Of a stretch of DNA of 64,000 nucleotides, positions 20,041 to 30,613 are shown in pieces. The DNA comes from Mycobacterium seoulense (lineage in GTDB: Bacteria > Actinomycetota > Actinomycetes > Mycobacteriales > Mycobacteriaceae). The stretch covers positions 2,294,001 to 2,358,000 of the forward strand of contig NZ_AP022582.1 of assembly GCF_010731595.1 (NCBI RefSeq). The letters are read 5' to 3'. The number at the start of each line of letters is the position of its first letter. Position 1 is the first letter of the stretch. A program made the position numbers and the translations under genes. The notes beneath the pieces were generated by a model. It had not been told where the DNA came from, ran no database searches, and worked only from the letters and a program-made list of their open reading frames with translations.

Positions 20041-20429
20041 CAGGCGCGAGCGTCCGCTCGACCCGTCAGCGGGCGGCGATCTCCACCCTGATGGACACCC
20101 TCGACGACTTCCGCTCGGCGCAGGAGTTGCACGACGAGCTGCGCCGCCGCGGCGAGAACATCGGGCTGACCACCGTCTATCGCACGCTGCAGTCGATGGC
20201 GGCGGCGGGGATGGTCGACACGCTGCGCACCGACACGGGCGAGTCGGTCTACCGCAGGTGCTCCGAGCACCACCATCACCATCTGGTCTGCCGGGGCTGC
20301 GGTTCCACCATCGAAGTGGGCGACCACGAGGTCGAGGAGTGGGCGGCGCAAGTCGCGGCCAAGCACGGCTATTCCGACGTCAGCCACACCATCGAGATCT
20401 TCGGCACCTGTGCACAGTGCGGGTCCTAG
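20037..20429 (+). CDS. zur: Zinc uptake regulator, Fur family
   Basis: 130-residue Zn-dependent repressor (FurB, Rv2359) of zinc uptake and alternative ribosomal protein genes. It has an N-terminal winged helix (NIGLTTVYRTLQSMAAAGMV), a His-rich metal segment (CSEHHHHHLVCRGCG) and a C-terminal CAQCGS. The two CxxC pairs form the structural zinc site. The ATG overlaps the smtB stop by 4 nt, so translation is coupled. Confidence 0.94.
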   Translation: MTGASVRSTRQRAAISTLMDTLDDFRSAQELHDELRRRGENIGLTTVYRTLQSMAAAGMVDTLRTDTGESVYRRCSEHHHHHLVCRGCGSTIEVGDHEVEEWAAQVAAKHGYSDVSHTIEIFGTCAQCGS

Positions 20430-20461
20430 GTTGACCCGAGCCGGCCGAACGCGGCACGGCG

Positions 20462-20491
20462 GAAAAAAGTTCTGAAAAAAGTGTCCGACAC
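20462..20491. repeat. Direct repeat and palindrome upstream of the hydrolase
   Basis: GAAAAAAGT occurs twice 12 bp apart (20462-20470, 20474-20482), immediately followed by near-perfect palindrome GTGTCCGACAC (20481-20491). It is AT-rich in a GC-rich setting. Possible promoter or operator of the hydrolase gene; no regulator assigned. Confidence 0.35.
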
Positions 20492-20567
20492 GCGCCCGCC
20501 GCGTGCTCCTACCCATGAGTGGCCCACGGGCCGAGACCAGCAGGAACTCTAGGGAAGTGAGAGCACC

Positions 20568-21569
20568 ATGCGGAACCACCGATCGCGCCATCTGCGGCCC
20601 GTGCGCACAGACGAGGCTCCGTCACTGCAATTTCGCACCATCCATGGCTACCGGCGTGCGTTCCGGGTCGCCGGGTCGGGTCCGGCTCTGCTGCTGATCC
20701 ACGGCGTCGGCGACAAGTCCACGGCATGGGAACCTGTGCACGCCAAACTTGCGCGCCGGTTCACCGTCATCGCGCCCGATCTGCTGGGCCACGGGGAGTC
20801 GGAGAAACCACGTGCCGACTACTCGTTGGCGGCCTTCGCGAACGGCATGCGCGACCTGCTTGCCGCGCTTGACATTGACCGAGTCACCGTGGTCGGGCAT
20901 TCGTTCGGTGGCGGTGTCGCAATGCAATTCGCCTATCAGTACCCCCAGCTGGTAGAGCGCATCGTGCTGGTCAGCAGCGGCGGCGTGGCCCAGGAGGTCA
21001 GCATGGCCCTGCGGTTGGCGGCGATGCCGTTGGGCAGCGAGACCTTGGCCATGCTGCGCATGCCGGGCGTGATGCCGGCGATCCGACTGTTCGGGCGGGC
21101 CATGGCTAACGTGCTGGGCCCCAACAACCTCGGACACGACGTCGCCGATGTGGTGAATCTGCTCGAGGGCTTCCGGGACGCGCGCGCATTGTCGGCGTTC
21201 GCGCGCACCTTGCGTTCGGTGGTGGACACGCGCGGCCAGTTCGTCACGATGCTGGACCGAAGCTATCTCGCGCAACCCATTCCGGTGCAAGTGATCTGGG
21301 GCGAGGACGACTTCGTGATCCCGGTAGACCATGCCCGGATCGCCCATGAGGCGCTACCCGGGTCACGCTTGGAGATCTTCGAAAACTCCGGGCACATGCC
21401 GTTCAAAGACGACCCGGATCGCTTCGTCGGAGTCATCGAGCGGTTCGTCGACTCGACGCGACCGGCTCAGCACGACCAAGACCTCCTACGCTCGTTGCTG
21501 CAGACCCGCGTCGGGGATAGCGGCCGGGGATCGGTAGCTGTCGCGCCGACCGAAGCGGCGGTGTCTTAG
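20568..21569 (+). CDS. Alpha/beta hydrolase (Rv2715-like)
   Basis: 333-residue alpha/beta hydrolase. The nucleophile elbow is GHSFGGGVA. The oxyanion region is LLIHGVGDKSTAW. The acid lies in VIWGEDDFVIPV and the catalytic His in ENSGHMPFKDDP. Sequence blocks (LQFRTVHGYRRAF-type N-terminus; IAPDLLGHGESEKPRADYS) resemble M. tuberculosis Rv2715. Substrate unknown. ATG 20568 has a GGGAAGTGAG SD. It follows zur by 138 bp with its own probable promoter and is convergent with the next gene. Confidence 0.82.
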   Translation: MRNHRSRHLRPVRTDEAPSLQFRTIHGYRRAFRVAGSGPALLLIHGVGDKSTAWEPVHAKLARRFTVIAPDLLGHGESEKPRADYSLAAFANGMRDLLAALDIDRVTVVGHSFGGGVAMQFAYQYPQLVERIVLVSSGGVAQEVSMALRLAAMPLGSETLAMLRMPGVMPAIRLFGRAMANVLGPNNLGHDVADVVNLLEGFRDARALSAFARTLRSVVDTRGQFVTMLDRSYLAQPIPVQVIWGEDDFVIPVDHARIAHEALPGSRLEIFENSGHMPFKDDPDRFVGVIERFVDSTRPAQHDQDLLRSLLQTRVGDSGRGSVAVAPTEAAVS

Positions 21570-21573
21570 AGCC

Positions 21574-22059
21574 CTAACCCGTCACCGTGCGACGGATCGC
21601 TGCGCCCGTATCGAGCACCAGCAGAATCAGGGTGCGCAGGGCGTCGTCGGTGAGGCCGCCACCGGGGAAGTTATAGCGCAACATCACGTCGGCGCTCTTG
21701 GCCGCACCTTTGCCCGAATTGCGTTGCACGGCCTTCTCGTTGATCTTTTCCACCAGCGTGACGCTGCCGAAGTTGCTGTCGCGGGCGTGCTTGGCGACCT
21801 GGTCGCCGATCTTCTTGGTCAGCGGCAGGTCCCAGGCCACGACCTGGGTGAGCGACACCAGGTCGAGGTCGTCGGCGATGTTCACCACCCGCAACGACGC
21901 GATGGTCCCGCCGTGGCGCACCGTCAGCGCGCCGTCGGGCTCCTGTTGAACCGGGAGGACTTCGCCGAGGACCGACGCCAGACGCTCCTGCAGTGAGGGC
22001 GTCGGATCATCCCCGTGCGGACCCGTTGCGCCCGGCTCCGCCCCTCTTCCGGTCCCCAC
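21574..22059 (-). CDS. Conserved hypothetical protein, YbjN-like (Rv2360c-like)
   Basis: 161-residue protein. The GTG start at 22059 overlaps the uppS stop by one base (TAGTG), so the frame upstream is read-through of uppS sequence. The central part (LTVRHGGTIASLRVV; VVAWDLPLTKKIGD) fits the alpha/beta YbjN/chaperone-like fold, but I am not certain. No catalytic motif seen. Translationally coupled to uppS, as in M. tuberculosis. Confidence 0.7.
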   Translation of the reverse strand: MGTGRGAEPGATGPHGDDPTPSLQERLASVLGEVLPVQQEPDGALTVRHGGTIASLRVVNIADDLDLVSLTQVVAWDLPLTKKIGDQVAKHARDSNFGSVTLVEKINEKAVQRNSGKGAAKSADVMLRYNFPGGGLTDDALRTLILLVLDTGAAIRRTVTG

Positions 22060-22967
22060 TACGCGCTCCCGAATCTTCGGTTGCGGGAAGCGTATTCCTC
22101 GCACGCCGCCCACAGGTCGCGGCGGTCGTAGTCGGGCCACAGCTTGTCTTGGAAGATGTATTCGGCGTACGCGGCCTGCCACAGCATGAAATTGCTGGAC
22201 CGCTGCTCCCCCGAGCTTCGCAGGAAAAGATCCACGTCGGGGATGTCGGGCCGCTGCAGGTGCTGGGCCACCGTCGCCTCGGTGATGCGCTCCGGGTTCA
22301 GCCGGCCGGCGGCGGCCAGGCGCGCGATTTCCTTTGTGGCCTCGGCGATTTCGGCGCGGCCCCCGTAGTTGACGCAGTAGTTCACGGTGATGACGTCGTT
22401 GTCCTTCGTCATCTCTTCCGCGATCGCCAATTCATTGATCACGCTGCGCCACAGGCGTGGACGCGACCCCACCCAGCGGATCTTGACCCCTATCGTCCTG
22501 AGGTTCACGCGGCGCATGCGCACCACATCGCGGTTGAAGCCCATCAGGAAGCGGACTTCCTCCGGGGATCGCTTCCAATTCTCGGTGGAGAAGGCATAGA
22601 GGCTGAGCCACTTGATCCCGATTTCGATAGCACCACAGACGATGTCGATGACCACCGCCTCACCCGCTTTGTGGCCGTCGGTACGGGTCAGCCCTCGTTG
22701 GGTGGCCCACCGGCCGTTGCCGTCCATCACGATCGCCACATGGTTGGGCAATCGATCGGCCGGGATCCGGGGTGCGGCGGCTTTCGAGACGTGCTGTGGC
22801 GGCCGGCACGGCCCACCGTCCGCCGACGGCGGCAGTTCGGGAAAGACGACCGGCCACGTCGTCCGCTCGGGGAAGACCGGATAGTCGTCGGGGGCGGGCG
22901 GTAGCTGCGGGAAGACGGCGGACGCCCCCCTCCTCTCAGCCTTGCTAGCCACAGTCCTGCTCGACAA
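22059..22967 (-). CDS. uppS: Decaprenyl diphosphate synthase (cis-prenyltransferase)
   Basis: Extends polyprenyl diphosphate to decaprenyl diphosphate, the lipid carrier for arabinogalactan and peptidoglycan; orthologue of Rv2361c. The 302-residue length fits. The catalytic Asp motif [13 protein letters not shown] is followed by the conserved Arg-rich pocket and the C-terminal [19 protein letters not shown]. The start overlaps recO by 23 bp. Confidence 0.94.
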   Translation of the reverse strand: MSSRTVASKAERRGASAVFPQLPPAPDDYPVFPERTTWPVVFPELPPSADGGPCRPPQHVSKAAAPRIPADRLPNHVAIVMDGNGRWATQRGLTRTDGHKAGEAVVIDIVCGAIEIGIKWLSLYAFSTENWKRSPEEVRFLMGFNRDVVRMRRVNLRTIGVKIRWVGSRPRLWRSVINELAIAEEMTKDNDVITVNYCVNYGGRAEIAEATKEIARLAAAGRLNPERITEATVAQHLQRPDIPDVDLFLRSSGEQRSSNFMLWQAAYAEYIFQDKLWPDYDRRDLWAACEEYASRNRRFGSA

Positions 22968-23739
22968 GCGTTGCGCGTCGTTCGGCGATGGTGCGGTCGG
23001 CGTGATACGTCCGTTCCACCAGTGGCAACGTTTTGAGCTGCCGTTCCAGATGCCACTGCAGGTGGGCGGCCACCAGCCCGCTGACGTAGCTGCGGTGCGA
23101 TTGCGGGGCCTTGTCGGCGAACTCCCAATCGCCGTCGTGCAGCGCCGACATCAGATCCAGCACGCCCGGCGGCGGTGTCGTCGAACCGGCCGGACGGCAG
23201 TGTGTGCAGACGCTGCCCCCGGCGCCGACGTGAAACGCGCGGTGCGGCCCGGGTGTGGCGCACCGGGCGCACTCGGTCAGCGCCGGCGCCCATCCGGCGA
23301 TGCCCATGGCGCGCAGCAGGTAGGCGTCCAGCAGCAGGTCCCGGGACCGGCGGCCGTCGGCCACCGCCCGCAGTGCGCTCACCGTGAGCCGGTGCAGGTC
23401 CGGGGCGGGGGCCCGCTCCTCACCGGCGAGGCGTTCGGCGGTTTCCAGCATCGCGCATCCACAGGTATAGCGGCCGTAGTCGCTGACGATGTCGGTGGCG
23501 AACGCGTCGATCGAGACGACCTGGGTGACGATGTCGAGGTTGCGGCCGGGATGCAGTTGCGCGTCGATGTGCGCGAACGGCTCCAGCCGCGCCCCGAATT
23601 TGCTGCGGGTGCGGCGAACACCCTTTGCCACCGCCCGAACCAGCCCGTGATCGCGGGTGAGCAGGGTGACGATCCGGTCGGCCTCGCCGAGCTTGTGCTG
23701 GCGCAACACCACCGCCCGGTCTCGATACAGCCGCATCAC
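22945..23739 (-). CDS. recO: DNA repair protein RecO
   Basis: Mediator of RecA loading on gapped DNA in the RecFOR pathway; orthologue of Rv2362c. The 264-residue protein has the N-terminal OB-fold start ([22 protein letters not shown]) and a zinc finger made of CARC and CTHC separated by 17 residues. It is first gene of the recO-uppS-YbjN-like overlap group and diverges from the amidase gene. Confidence 0.93.
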   Translation of the reverse strand: MMRLYRDRAVVLRQHKLGEADRIVTLLTRDHGLVRAVAKGVRRTRSKFGARLEPFAHIDAQLHPGRNLDIVTQVVSIDAFATDIVSDYGRYTCGCAMLETAERLAGEERAPAPDLHRLTVSALRAVADGRRSRDLLLDAYLLRAMGIAGWAPALTECARCATPGPHRAFHVGAGGSVCTHCRPAGSTTPPPGVLDLMSALHDGDWEFADKAPQSHRSYVSGLVAAHLQWHLERQLKTLPLVERTYHADRTIAERRATLVEQDCG

Positions 23740-23798
23740 AATAGTTTTGCACCCCGCCGCGACAATGCTGGTATCCGCGCCGGTTAGTCTCGTACCCC

Positions 23799-25295
23799 GT
23801 GATTGGCGCTTCCGAGTCGAGTACCGGGTCCGTTTCCGGATCCGGCGGCCAGCGTCTGCCCACCCTGACTGACCTGCTGTATCAGCTGGCGAGTCGCTCG
23901 GTGACCTCCGTCACACTGGTGCGGCGCTCCCTGCATGCCATCCACGCGAGCCAGCCGACGTTGAACGCCTTCCGCGTGGTGCTCACCGAGTCGGCGCTGG
24001 CCGCCGCGGCGGCCGCCGATCGCCGGCGGCAGGCCGGCGACACGGCGCCGTTGCTGGGCATCCCGATCGCGGTCAAGGACGACGTCGACATCGCCGGGGT
24101 GCCGACCGCATTCGGCACCGAGGGATATGTCGCGCCCGCCACCCACGACGCCGAGGTGGTTCGCCGCCTGAAGGCCGCGGGCGCGGTGATCGTGGGCAAG
24201 ACCAATACCTGCGAACTGGGCCAGTGGCCGTTCACCAGCGGACCCGGATTCGGGCATACCCGCAACCCCTGGTCGCGCCGGCACACCCCGGGCGGCTCGT
24301 CCGGGGGCAGCGCGGCCGCGGTGGCCGCGGGACTGGTCACCGCCGCGATCGGCTCCGACGGCGCCGGCAGCGTCCGCATCCCCGCCGCGTGGACGCACCT
24401 GGTGGGTATCAAGCCGCAGCGTGGCCGCATCTCCACCTGGCCACTGCCCGAGGCGTTCAACGGCATCACGGTCAACGGCGTGCTGGCCCGGACGGTGGCC
24501 GACGCGGCACTGGTGCTCGACGCCGCGTCGGGCAACGTCGAGGGCGACCGGCACAAGCCGCCCCCGATCACCGCGTCCGACTATGTCGGTATCGCGCCCG
24601 GCCCGCTGAATATCGCGCTGTCAACCCGGTTCCCGTACACCGGTTTTCGGCCCAAGCTGCATCCTGAGATCCTGGCCGCGACGCGAGCCGTGGCCAGACA
24701 GCTCGAGCTGCTCGGGCACACCGTCGTGCCGGGCAACCCCGACTACGGCCTGCGGCTGTCGTGGGACTTCCTCGCCCGGTCCACCGCCGGGCTGCGGGAT
24801 TGGGAGGAGCGTCTGGGCGACGGGGTGATCCTGGACCCCCGCACGTTGTCGAACCTGCGCGTGGGTCACGTCCTGGGTCAGGCGATCCTGCGCACGGCGC
24901 GGCGGCACGAAGCCGCCGCCCAGCGGCGGGTGGGTTCGATCTTCGACATCGTCGATGTCGTCCTGGCTCCGACCACCGCCCAACCGCCACCGCTGGCGCG
25001 CGCCTTCGACCGGTTGAGCGGCTTCGGCACCGATCGCGCGATGGTCGCCGCCTGCCCGGCCACCTTCGCATGGAACGTGCTGGGCTGGCCGTCGATCAAC
25101 GTGCCGGCCGGGTTCACCTCCGAGGGGCTGCCGATCGGTGTGCAGTTGATGGGGCCCGCAAACAGCGAGGGCATGCTGATCTCGCTGGCCGCCGAACTGG
25201 AGGCCGTGTGCGGGTGGTCGACCAAGCAGCCGACGATGTGGTGGAACGCCGAGACGGGCACGCCGCCGGTGGCCGGCGCCACGCCGTCACGGTGA
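23799..25295 (+). CDS. amiA2: Amidase, amidase-signature family (AmiA2-like)
   Basis: 498-residue amide hydrolase. The Ser-cisSer-Lys triad is visible: Lys in IPIAVKDDVD, and the signature GGSSGGSAAAVAAG with the nucleophilic Ser in DGAGSVRIPAAW. Orthologous by position and length to Rv2363. Substrate unknown. GTG 23799 is the start. It is divergent from recO and convergent with era. Confidence 0.9.
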   Translation: MIGASESSTGSVSGSGGQRLPTLTDLLYQLASRSVTSVTLVRRSLHAIHASQPTLNAFRVVLTESALAAAAAADRRRQAGDTAPLLGIPIAVKDDVDIAGVPTAFGTEGYVAPATHDAEVVRRLKAAGAVIVGKTNTCELGQWPFTSGPGFGHTRNPWSRRHTPGGSSGGSAAAVAAGLVTAAIGSDGAGSVRIPAAWTHLVGIKPQRGRISTWPLPEAFNGITVNGVLARTVADAALVLDAASGNVEGDRHKPPPITASDYVGIAPGPLNIALSTRFPYTGFRPKLHPEILAATRAVARQLELLGHTVVPGNPDYGLRLSWDFLARSTAGLRDWEERLGDGVILDPRTLSNLRVGHVLGQAILRTARRHEAAAQRRVGSIFDIVDVVLAPTTAQPPPLARAFDRLSGFGTDRAMVAACPATFAWNVLGWPSINVPAGFTSEGLPIGVQLMGPANSEGMLISLAAELEAVCGWSTKQPTMWWNAETGTPPVAGATPSR

Positions 25296-25377
25296 AGCCC
25301 CAAGCGGCACAGCGCGGAATGTTGACTTCGCTTGCGGCTTCGGGTTTGCCAATCGCCGTGCAGCACCGCGTGGCGCG

Positions 25378-26277
25378 TTAAAAGCCCAGCCGACCAAGCT
25401 GTTTGGGGTCGCTTTGCCAGTTCTTGGCCACCTTGACGCGCAGCTCGAGGTAGACCTTGGTGCCCAGCAGCTTCTCGATCTGCCCGCGAGCCGCGGTCCC
25501 GACTTCCCGCAGTCGGGCGCCGCCTTTGCCGATGACGATGCCTTTCTGGCTGTCCCGCTCGACGTAGAGGATGGCGTGCACATCGATCAGGTCGTCGCGG
25601 TCCTCCCTCGGGTTGACCTCGTCGATGACCACCGCCAGTGAATGCGGCAGCTCGTCGCGGACGCCCTCGAGGGCTGCCTCGCGGATGAGCTCGGCCATCA
25701 GCGTCTCTTCGGGTTCGTCGGTCAGTTCGCCGTCGGGGTAGTACGCCGGGCCCTCCGGCAGCGCCGCCACGAGCACGTCGATCAGAACGTCCACCTGCTC
25801 GCCGGTGGTTGCCGACACCGGGACGATTTCGGCCGAACTGCCAACGAGGTCGCTGACGGCGACCAGCTGGGCGGCCACCCGGTCCCTCGGGACCTTGTCG
25901 ATCTTGGTGACGATGGCCACCAGCGTCGTTTTCGGTGCGGTCGAACGGATCTGGTCCACGATCCACCTGTCGCCGGGACCGATCGCCTCGTCGGCCGGGA
26001 TGCACAAGCCGATCACGTCCACCTCGCCGTAGGTGTCGCGGACCAGGTCGTTGAGGCGCTTGCCCAGCAGGGTGCGCGGCCGATGCAGGCCGGGTGTGTC
26101 GACGAGGATGATCTGGAAGTTGTCCCGGTGCACGATCCCGCGAATGGTGTGCCGGGTGGTCTGGGGCCGCGTCGAGGTGATCGCCACCTTGGTGCCCACC
26201 AGGGCGTTGGTCAGCGTCGACTTGCCGGTGTTCGGCCGGCCGACCAGACAGACGAAGCCGGAACGGAATTCGGTCAT
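25378..26277 (-). CDS. era: GTPase Era
   Basis: Ribosome-assembly GTPase binding 16S rRNA 3' end. The G motifs are GRPNTGKST (P-loop), DTPGL (G3) and TKID (G4), with a C-terminal KH domain (GIVIGKGGARLREVG). The 299-residue length is normal. It is the last gene in the phoH-ybeY-secreted-CBS-era run, 18 bp after the CBS protein gene. Confidence 0.95.
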   Translation of the reverse strand: MTEFRSGFVCLVGRPNTGKSTLTNALVGTKVAITSTRPQTTRHTIRGIVHRDNFQIILVDTPGLHRPRTLLGKRLNDLVRDTYGEVDVIGLCIPADEAIGPGDRWIVDQIRSTAPKTTLVAIVTKIDKVPRDRVAAQLVAVSDLVGSSAEIVPVSATTGEQVDVLIDVLVAALPEGPAYYPDGELTDEPEETLMAELIREAALEGVRDELPHSLAVVIDEVNPREDRDDLIDVHAILYVERDSQKGIVIGKGGARLREVGTAARGQIEKLLGTKVYLELRVKVAKNWQSDPKQLGRLGF

Positions 26278-26295
26278 GCCCCGGCGTCCCGGCGC

Positions 26296-27609
26296 TCAGC
26301 CATGCTCTTCGGCCTCACGGTCGCCGGAGCCGTTGGACTCGGGCTCGGCCGGGCTCAGCAGGACGGTGCCGACCCGTACCCGCCCCCGATGGTCGGTGCC
26401 GCCCTCGGCTTGCAGGCGCAGGCCGTGTGAGACCACCTCGGCACCGGGCAGCGGAACCCGGCCCAATTCCAGCGCGAGCAGACCGCCGACGGTATCGACG
26501 TCGAGATCGTCGTCGAATTCCACGTCGTACAGCTCACCGAGGTCTTCGATCGGCAGCCGCGCCGAAACGCGAAAACGCTTGTCGCCCAAGTCTTCGATCG
26601 GCGCCGTCTCCGCCTGGTCGTACTCGTCGGCGATCTCGCCGACGATTTCCTCCAGCACGTCCTCGATGCTGACCAGGCCGGCTATCGCGCCGTACTCGTC
26701 GACCAAGAGTGCCATGTGGTTGCGATCGCGCTGCATTTCGCGCAGCAGCGTGTCCAGGGGCTTGGAGTCCGGCACGAACACGGCCGGGCGCATCACCTGC
26801 GCGACCGTGATGCCCCGACCCCGGTCACCCGAAAGAAAGCTCTGCTGCACAAGGTCTTTGAGGTACACGACCCCGACGATGTCGTCGACGTTCTCGCCGA
26901 TCACCGGGAGCCGGGAATGCCCGCTGCGGACCGCGAGGTTCAACGCCTGACTGGCAAGCTTGTCGCTTTCGATCCAGATCATCTCGGTGCGCGGCACCAT
27001 CACCTCGCGGGCCGGGGTGTCGCCGAGTTCGAAGACCGACTCGATCATCCGGCGTTCGTCGGCGGCGACCACGCCGCGCTGCTGGGCCAGGTCGACGACC
27101 TCGCGGAGTTCGATCTCGGATGCGAACGGCCCGTTGCGCAAGCCGCGGCCGGGCGTGAGCGCGTTACCCAGGACCACCAGCAACCGGCTGAGCGGCATCA
27201 GCAACCACGAAATGAGCCGCAGCGGAACGGCCGTCGCCAACGAGATGGAATACGCATGCTGGCGGCCCAGGGTGCGCGGGCCGACCCCGATGACGACGAA
27301 GCTCATCACCACCATGGTCGCCGCAGCGCCGAACAACGCCCAATTCAGGCCGAAGTTGTCGTAGAGGAACAGCACCAGCAGCACGGTCGCGGTGATCTCG
27401 CAGGTGATCCGCAGCAGCACGACCAGGTTGATGTAGCGCGGCCGCTCGGCCATCACCTCGGCCAGCGACACGGCGCCGGGCCGCTCCTCGCGCACCAGTT
27501 CCTGGACCCGGGCCAGCGACACCGTGCTGATGGCGGCGTCGATAGCCGCGAACATCCCGCCGATGGCGATCAGCGCCAGCGCGCCGAGCAGCCAGGACAG
27601 GCCGGTCAA
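26296..27609 (-). CDS. DUF21/CBS-domain membrane protein (CorC/HlyC-like, Rv2366c-like)
   Basis: 437-residue membrane protein with an N-terminal DUF21 region of several helices ([22 protein letters not shown] and others to about residue 130), a CBS pair (about 205-335, with VYLKDLVQQ and [28 protein letters not shown]), and a C-terminal CorC_HlyC domain. A role in Mg/Co efflux or homeostasis is inferred from the family. The TTG start at 27609 overlaps the previous stop (TTGA) and aligns with the M. tuberculosis protein. Confidence 0.88.
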   Translation of the reverse strand: MTGLSWLLGALALIAIGGMFAAIDAAISTVSLARVQELVREERPGAVSLAEVMAERPRYINLVVLLRITCEITATVLLVLFLYDNFGLNWALFGAAATMVVMSFVVIGVGPRTLGRQHAYSISLATAVPLRLISWLLMPLSRLLVVLGNALTPGRGLRNGPFASEIELREVVDLAQQRGVVAADERRMIESVFELGDTPAREVMVPRTEMIWIESDKLASQALNLAVRSGHSRLPVIGENVDDIVGVVYLKDLVQQSFLSGDRGRGITVAQVMRPAVFVPDSKPLDTLLREMQRDRNHMALLVDEYGAIAGLVSIEDVLEEIVGEIADEYDQAETAPIEDLGDKRFRVSARLPIEDLGELYDVEFDDDLDVDTVGGLLALELGRVPLPGAEVVSHGLRLQAEGGTDHRGRVRVGTVLLSPAEPESNGSGDREAEEHG

Positions 27610-28904
27610 TTGCCGGAAGACCTTGACGTGGTGACGGGCTCCCCTACGTCGTCGTCGCTGCGCTTCCGGTTGAGAGCCCAGGCGGTGAGGCCCACGACCA
27701 CCCCCAACGCCCCGTAGCCCAGGGCCGAGGGCCACCAGGGCTGGGCGGGTTGAGTGGGCTCCTCGTGCGGGCGAACACCCAGCACCACCAGGAAGTTGCC
27801 GTCGTCGGTCGGGCCCACACCCGGCAGCGACTGAGTCTTGGTCACCCTGATTTGGGCGCTGGCGCTGCTGGAGTCGTTGATCTGACCCCAGGCCAGGGTG
27901 GAGTCGTCCAGCAGGAAGATCGTGTCCCGGCTGCCGGCCGGTTGGCTGTTGTCCAGGCCCACCACCGAGACCTGGCCGACTTCCACGGTCTGGTTGGCGG
28001 CGGGGACGGCGACCAAGACGTTCTGATACACCTTCGGCGGTTCCGGCTGCCGGTAGTCCGGGGGTGGGGGGCCGTTGAAGCCGACGGGCGGCACCGAGCC
28101 CCCGCCATAGAAGCTGCCCGACGCCACCCAGCCGTCGCCGACAGCGGTGAACGGGACCACGCCGACGGTGGCGGCATCGAGCAAGATGCGGGTGCCGGCC
28201 GGCAGGTATGCCTCCCGGTCGGCACCGTTGTAGGAGTAGTGGAACGTCATCGCCTGATTCAGCGGGTTATACAGGGCCGGACGGCGATAGGCGTCGTCGT
28301 AGTCGACGTAGTCCCAGTGCCGCGGCCGGATCAGCCGCTGGTTGTCGACCTTGAGGACGTCGACGTTCTCCCGGTGGGTGCTGACGACGTTCTGCACCCG
28401 CTGGTTGAAGTCGATCTGCTGCGGCGGCTTCGGCGGGTCGGCGGGATTGACGCGCATCGGCGGTGCGGCCTTGGCCGCCGCGACGGCCGGCGGCGGGACG
28501 TCCAGCCCCCGTGGCGGTGCCACCACCGAGACGTTTCTGGACGCGTCGGGGCCCGCCGCATTGATCGTCGGAACCGTGTTGGCGGGCGGCAGATTCGGCG
28601 GGATGACCGGCGGCGCGTGCACCGGCTCCGTGTTGGGCGGCTCGTACGGGGGGAGCGCCGGAAGCTGCACCGGCGCCTCGCTCGGCGACGGCTGAGCCCG
28701 GCGGGGCGGCGCGGACTGGGAGCACACGTTGGAGGTGTGATACTGCGCCACCAGATATTGACACCACTGGCAGCTGGTGGGGTTCGATCCCGCGCCGGCG
28801 CACGGAGCCGCCTCGGCCACCCCGATCGTGCCGGCCACCACCGAGAACGGTGCCAACGCTACGGCGGCTGCGGCCGCGATACCCGCGAGTTGAAGTCGGC
28901 TCAA
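27606..28904 (-). CDS. Secreted/anchored proline-rich protein of unknown function
   Basis: 432-residue protein not recognised. It has a signal peptide (about 1-33, AEAA before Cys35) and an N-terminal Cys set (C35, C45, C48, C61; CQWC). A Pro-rich linker follows (about 65-170), then a folded beta-rich part ([34 protein letters not shown]) and a C-terminal helix (about 393-415, [14 protein letters not shown]) with a basic stop-transfer. The topology suggests the bulk lies outside the cytoplasm. The TTG start overlaps the ybeY stop and its stop overlaps the next TTG, both as TTGA, so it is translationally embedded in the operon. From memory, M. tuberculosis has no gene at this position. Confidence 0.75.
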   Translation of the reverse strand: MSRLQLAGIAAAAAVALAPFSVVAGTIGVAEAAPCAGAGSNPTSCQWCQYLVAQYHTSNVCSQSAPPRRAQPSPSEAPVQLPALPPYEPPNTEPVHAPPVIPPNLPPANTVPTINAAGPDASRNVSVVAPPRGLDVPPPAVAAAKAAPPMRVNPADPPKPPQQIDFNQRVQNVVSTHRENVDVLKVDNQRLIRPRHWDYVDYDDAYRRPALYNPLNQAMTFHYSYNGADREAYLPAGTRILLDAATVGVVPFTAVGDGWVASGSFYGGGSVPPVGFNGPPPPDYRQPEPPKVYQNVLVAVPAANQTVEVGQVSVVGLDNSQPAGSRDTIFLLDDSTLAWGQINDSSSASAQIRVTKTQSLPGVGPTDDGNFLVVLGVRPHEEPTQPAQPWWPSALGYGALGVVVGLTAWALNRKRSDDDVGEPVTTSRSSGN

Positions 28905-29434
28905 TTGTCGAAATACCTCGACTTGTCCAGCAACCGGCGATCCCGCTCCAGTTGACGGTCCTGCCGGTAGGCCTCGACCTGCTCGGCCACCCACTCCTCG
29001 AGCAACCGGCCCTGAAGGGCGAACATCTCTTTTTCCTCGTCCGGCTCGCCGTGGTCGTAGCCCAGCAGATGGAGCACGCCGTGGATGGTCAGCAGCGCCA
29101 ACTCGTGCCCCAGGCTGTGGCCCGCCGCGTCGGCCTGCCCGGCCGCGAATTCCGGGCACAGCACGATGTCGCCCAGCATCGACGGTCCCGGCTCCGGGGC
29201 GTCGGGCCGTCCACCCGGCTCGAGCTCGTCCATCGGGAAACTCATCACGTCCGTCGGCCCGGGCAGGTCCATCCAGCGCATGTGCAGGTCGGCCATGGCC
29301 GCGGTGTCCAGCAGCACCATCGACAGCTCGGCCGCCGGGTTGACGTCCATCTTGGCGATGACGAACCGGGCGACGCTGATCAACTCCGCCTCGGAGACGT
29401 CGACGCCCGACTCGTTGGATACCTCAATGCTCAT
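28901..29434 (-). CDS. ybeY: Endoribonuclease YbeY
   Basis: Zinc-dependent single-strand RNase for 16S rRNA maturation and ribosome quality control; orthologue of Rv2367c. 177 residues. The zinc motif [11 protein letters not shown] is present, as is the conserved [12 protein letters not shown] 29434 matches the usual family start (MSIEV..ESG). In-frame GTG 29458 overlapping the phoH stop (GTGA) is an alternative that would couple the two. Confidence 0.93.
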   Translation of the reverse strand: MSIEVSNESGVDVSEAELISVARFVIAKMDVNPAAELSMVLLDTAAMADLHMRWMDLPGPTDVMSFPMDELEPGGRPDAPEPGPSMLGDIVLCPEFAAGQADAAGHSLGHELALLTIHGVLHLLGYDHGEPDEEKEMFALQGRLLEEWVAEQVEAYRQDRQLERDRRLLDKSRYFDN

Positions 29435-29454
29435 ACGATGCTCGTCGCACTCAA

Positions 29455-30516
29455 TCACCGGCGCCCGCGGGAGCCCGACGCCCGCCGGGCCGCCCGGTTC
29501 ATCGCCAGCGCGGGGTCTTCGAATTTCGCGTAGGCGTCGACGATTTCGGAGACCAGCCGGTGGCGCACGACGTCCACACTGGTCAGCTCCGCGATATGGA
29601 TGTCCTCGACGCTGTCCAGGATCTCGATCGCCGACCGCAGGCCCGACCTGGCGCCGCCGGGAAGATCGACCTGCGTGATGTCCCCGGTGATGACCATCTT
29701 CGACCCGAAGCCCAGCCGGGTGAGGAACATCTTCATCTGCTCGGCCGTGGTGTTCTGCGCCTCGTCGAGCACGATGAAAGCCGAATTCAACGTGCGGCCA
29801 CGCATATACGCCAGCGGCGCCACCTCGATGACCCCGGCCGACATCAGCTTCGGGATCAGCTCGGGATCCATCATGTCGTACAGCGCGTCATACAGCGGCC
29901 GCAGGTACGGGTCGATCTTCTCGCTCAGTGTGCCCGGCAAAAAGCCAAGGCGCTCACCGGCTTCCACCGCCGGGCGGGTCAGGATGATGCGGTTGACCTG
30001 CTTGGTCTGCAGCGCGCTGACCGCTTTGGCCATCGCCAGATAGGTCTTGCCGGTGCCGGCCGGACCGACCCCGAAGACGATGGTGTTGGCGTCGATCGCG
30101 TCGACGTAACGCTTCTGGTTGAGCGTCTTGGGCCGGATCGTCTTCCCGCGCCGCGACAGGATGTCCAGGGTGAGCACCTCGGCCGGCGACTCGTTGTCGG
30201 TGCCGGCCAGCATGGCCACGCTGTGGCGGACCACCTCCGGCGTCAGCGGCTGACCGTTGGCGACGATCGCGACCAGCTCGGAGATCGCCCGCTCGGCGAG
30301 CGCGACGTCGGCCGACTCCCCCGAGACCGTCACGGCGTTGCCACGCACGTGCACGTCGGCGTTCAGGCTGCGTTCCAACGCGCGGAGGTTTTCATCTGCC
30401 GAGCCCAACAAGCCGACGACGACATCGGGCGGAACATCGATGCTGCTGCGTACGTGGGCGGCGTTGGCCTGGAGGCCTCCGGCTGCGTCAACAGCGCTGG
30501 TCTCGCGGGGCGTCAC
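29455..30516 (-). CDS. phoH: PhoH-like ATPase
   Basis: 353-residue P-loop ATPase of the PhoH family, orthologue of Rv2368c (phoH1). Walker A is [12 protein letters not shown] and Walker B region FIVLDEAQN. The family couples to RNA metabolism, consistent with the adjacent ybeY. It begins the downstream operon, 97 bp after the rsmE gene. The PE_PGRS gene found near here in M. tuberculosis is absent. Confidence 0.93.
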   Translation of the reverse strand: MTPRETSAVDAAGGLQANAAHVRSSIDVPPDVVVGLLGSADENLRALERSLNADVHVRGNAVTVSGESADVALAERAISELVAIVANGQPLTPEVVRHSVAMLAGTDNESPAEVLTLDILSRRGKTIRPKTLNQKRYVDAIDANTIVFGVGPAGTGKTYLAMAKAVSALQTKQVNRIILTRPAVEAGERLGFLPGTLSEKIDPYLRPLYDALYDMMDPELIPKLMSAGVIEVAPLAYMRGRTLNSAFIVLDEAQNTTAEQMKMFLTRLGFGSKMVITGDITQVDLPGGARSGLRSAIEILDSVEDIHIAELTSVDVVRHRLVSEIVDAYAKFEDPALAMNRAARRASGSRGRR

Positions 30517-30613
30517 GTGGCTCTCGATGCCTGCTTTCTCGGCTTGTCGGTGGTTTGCTCGGCTGCCTAAGTCTACGCCCGGGCCCCACGTTGGTCAGCC
30601 GTCAGCCGCGGAT

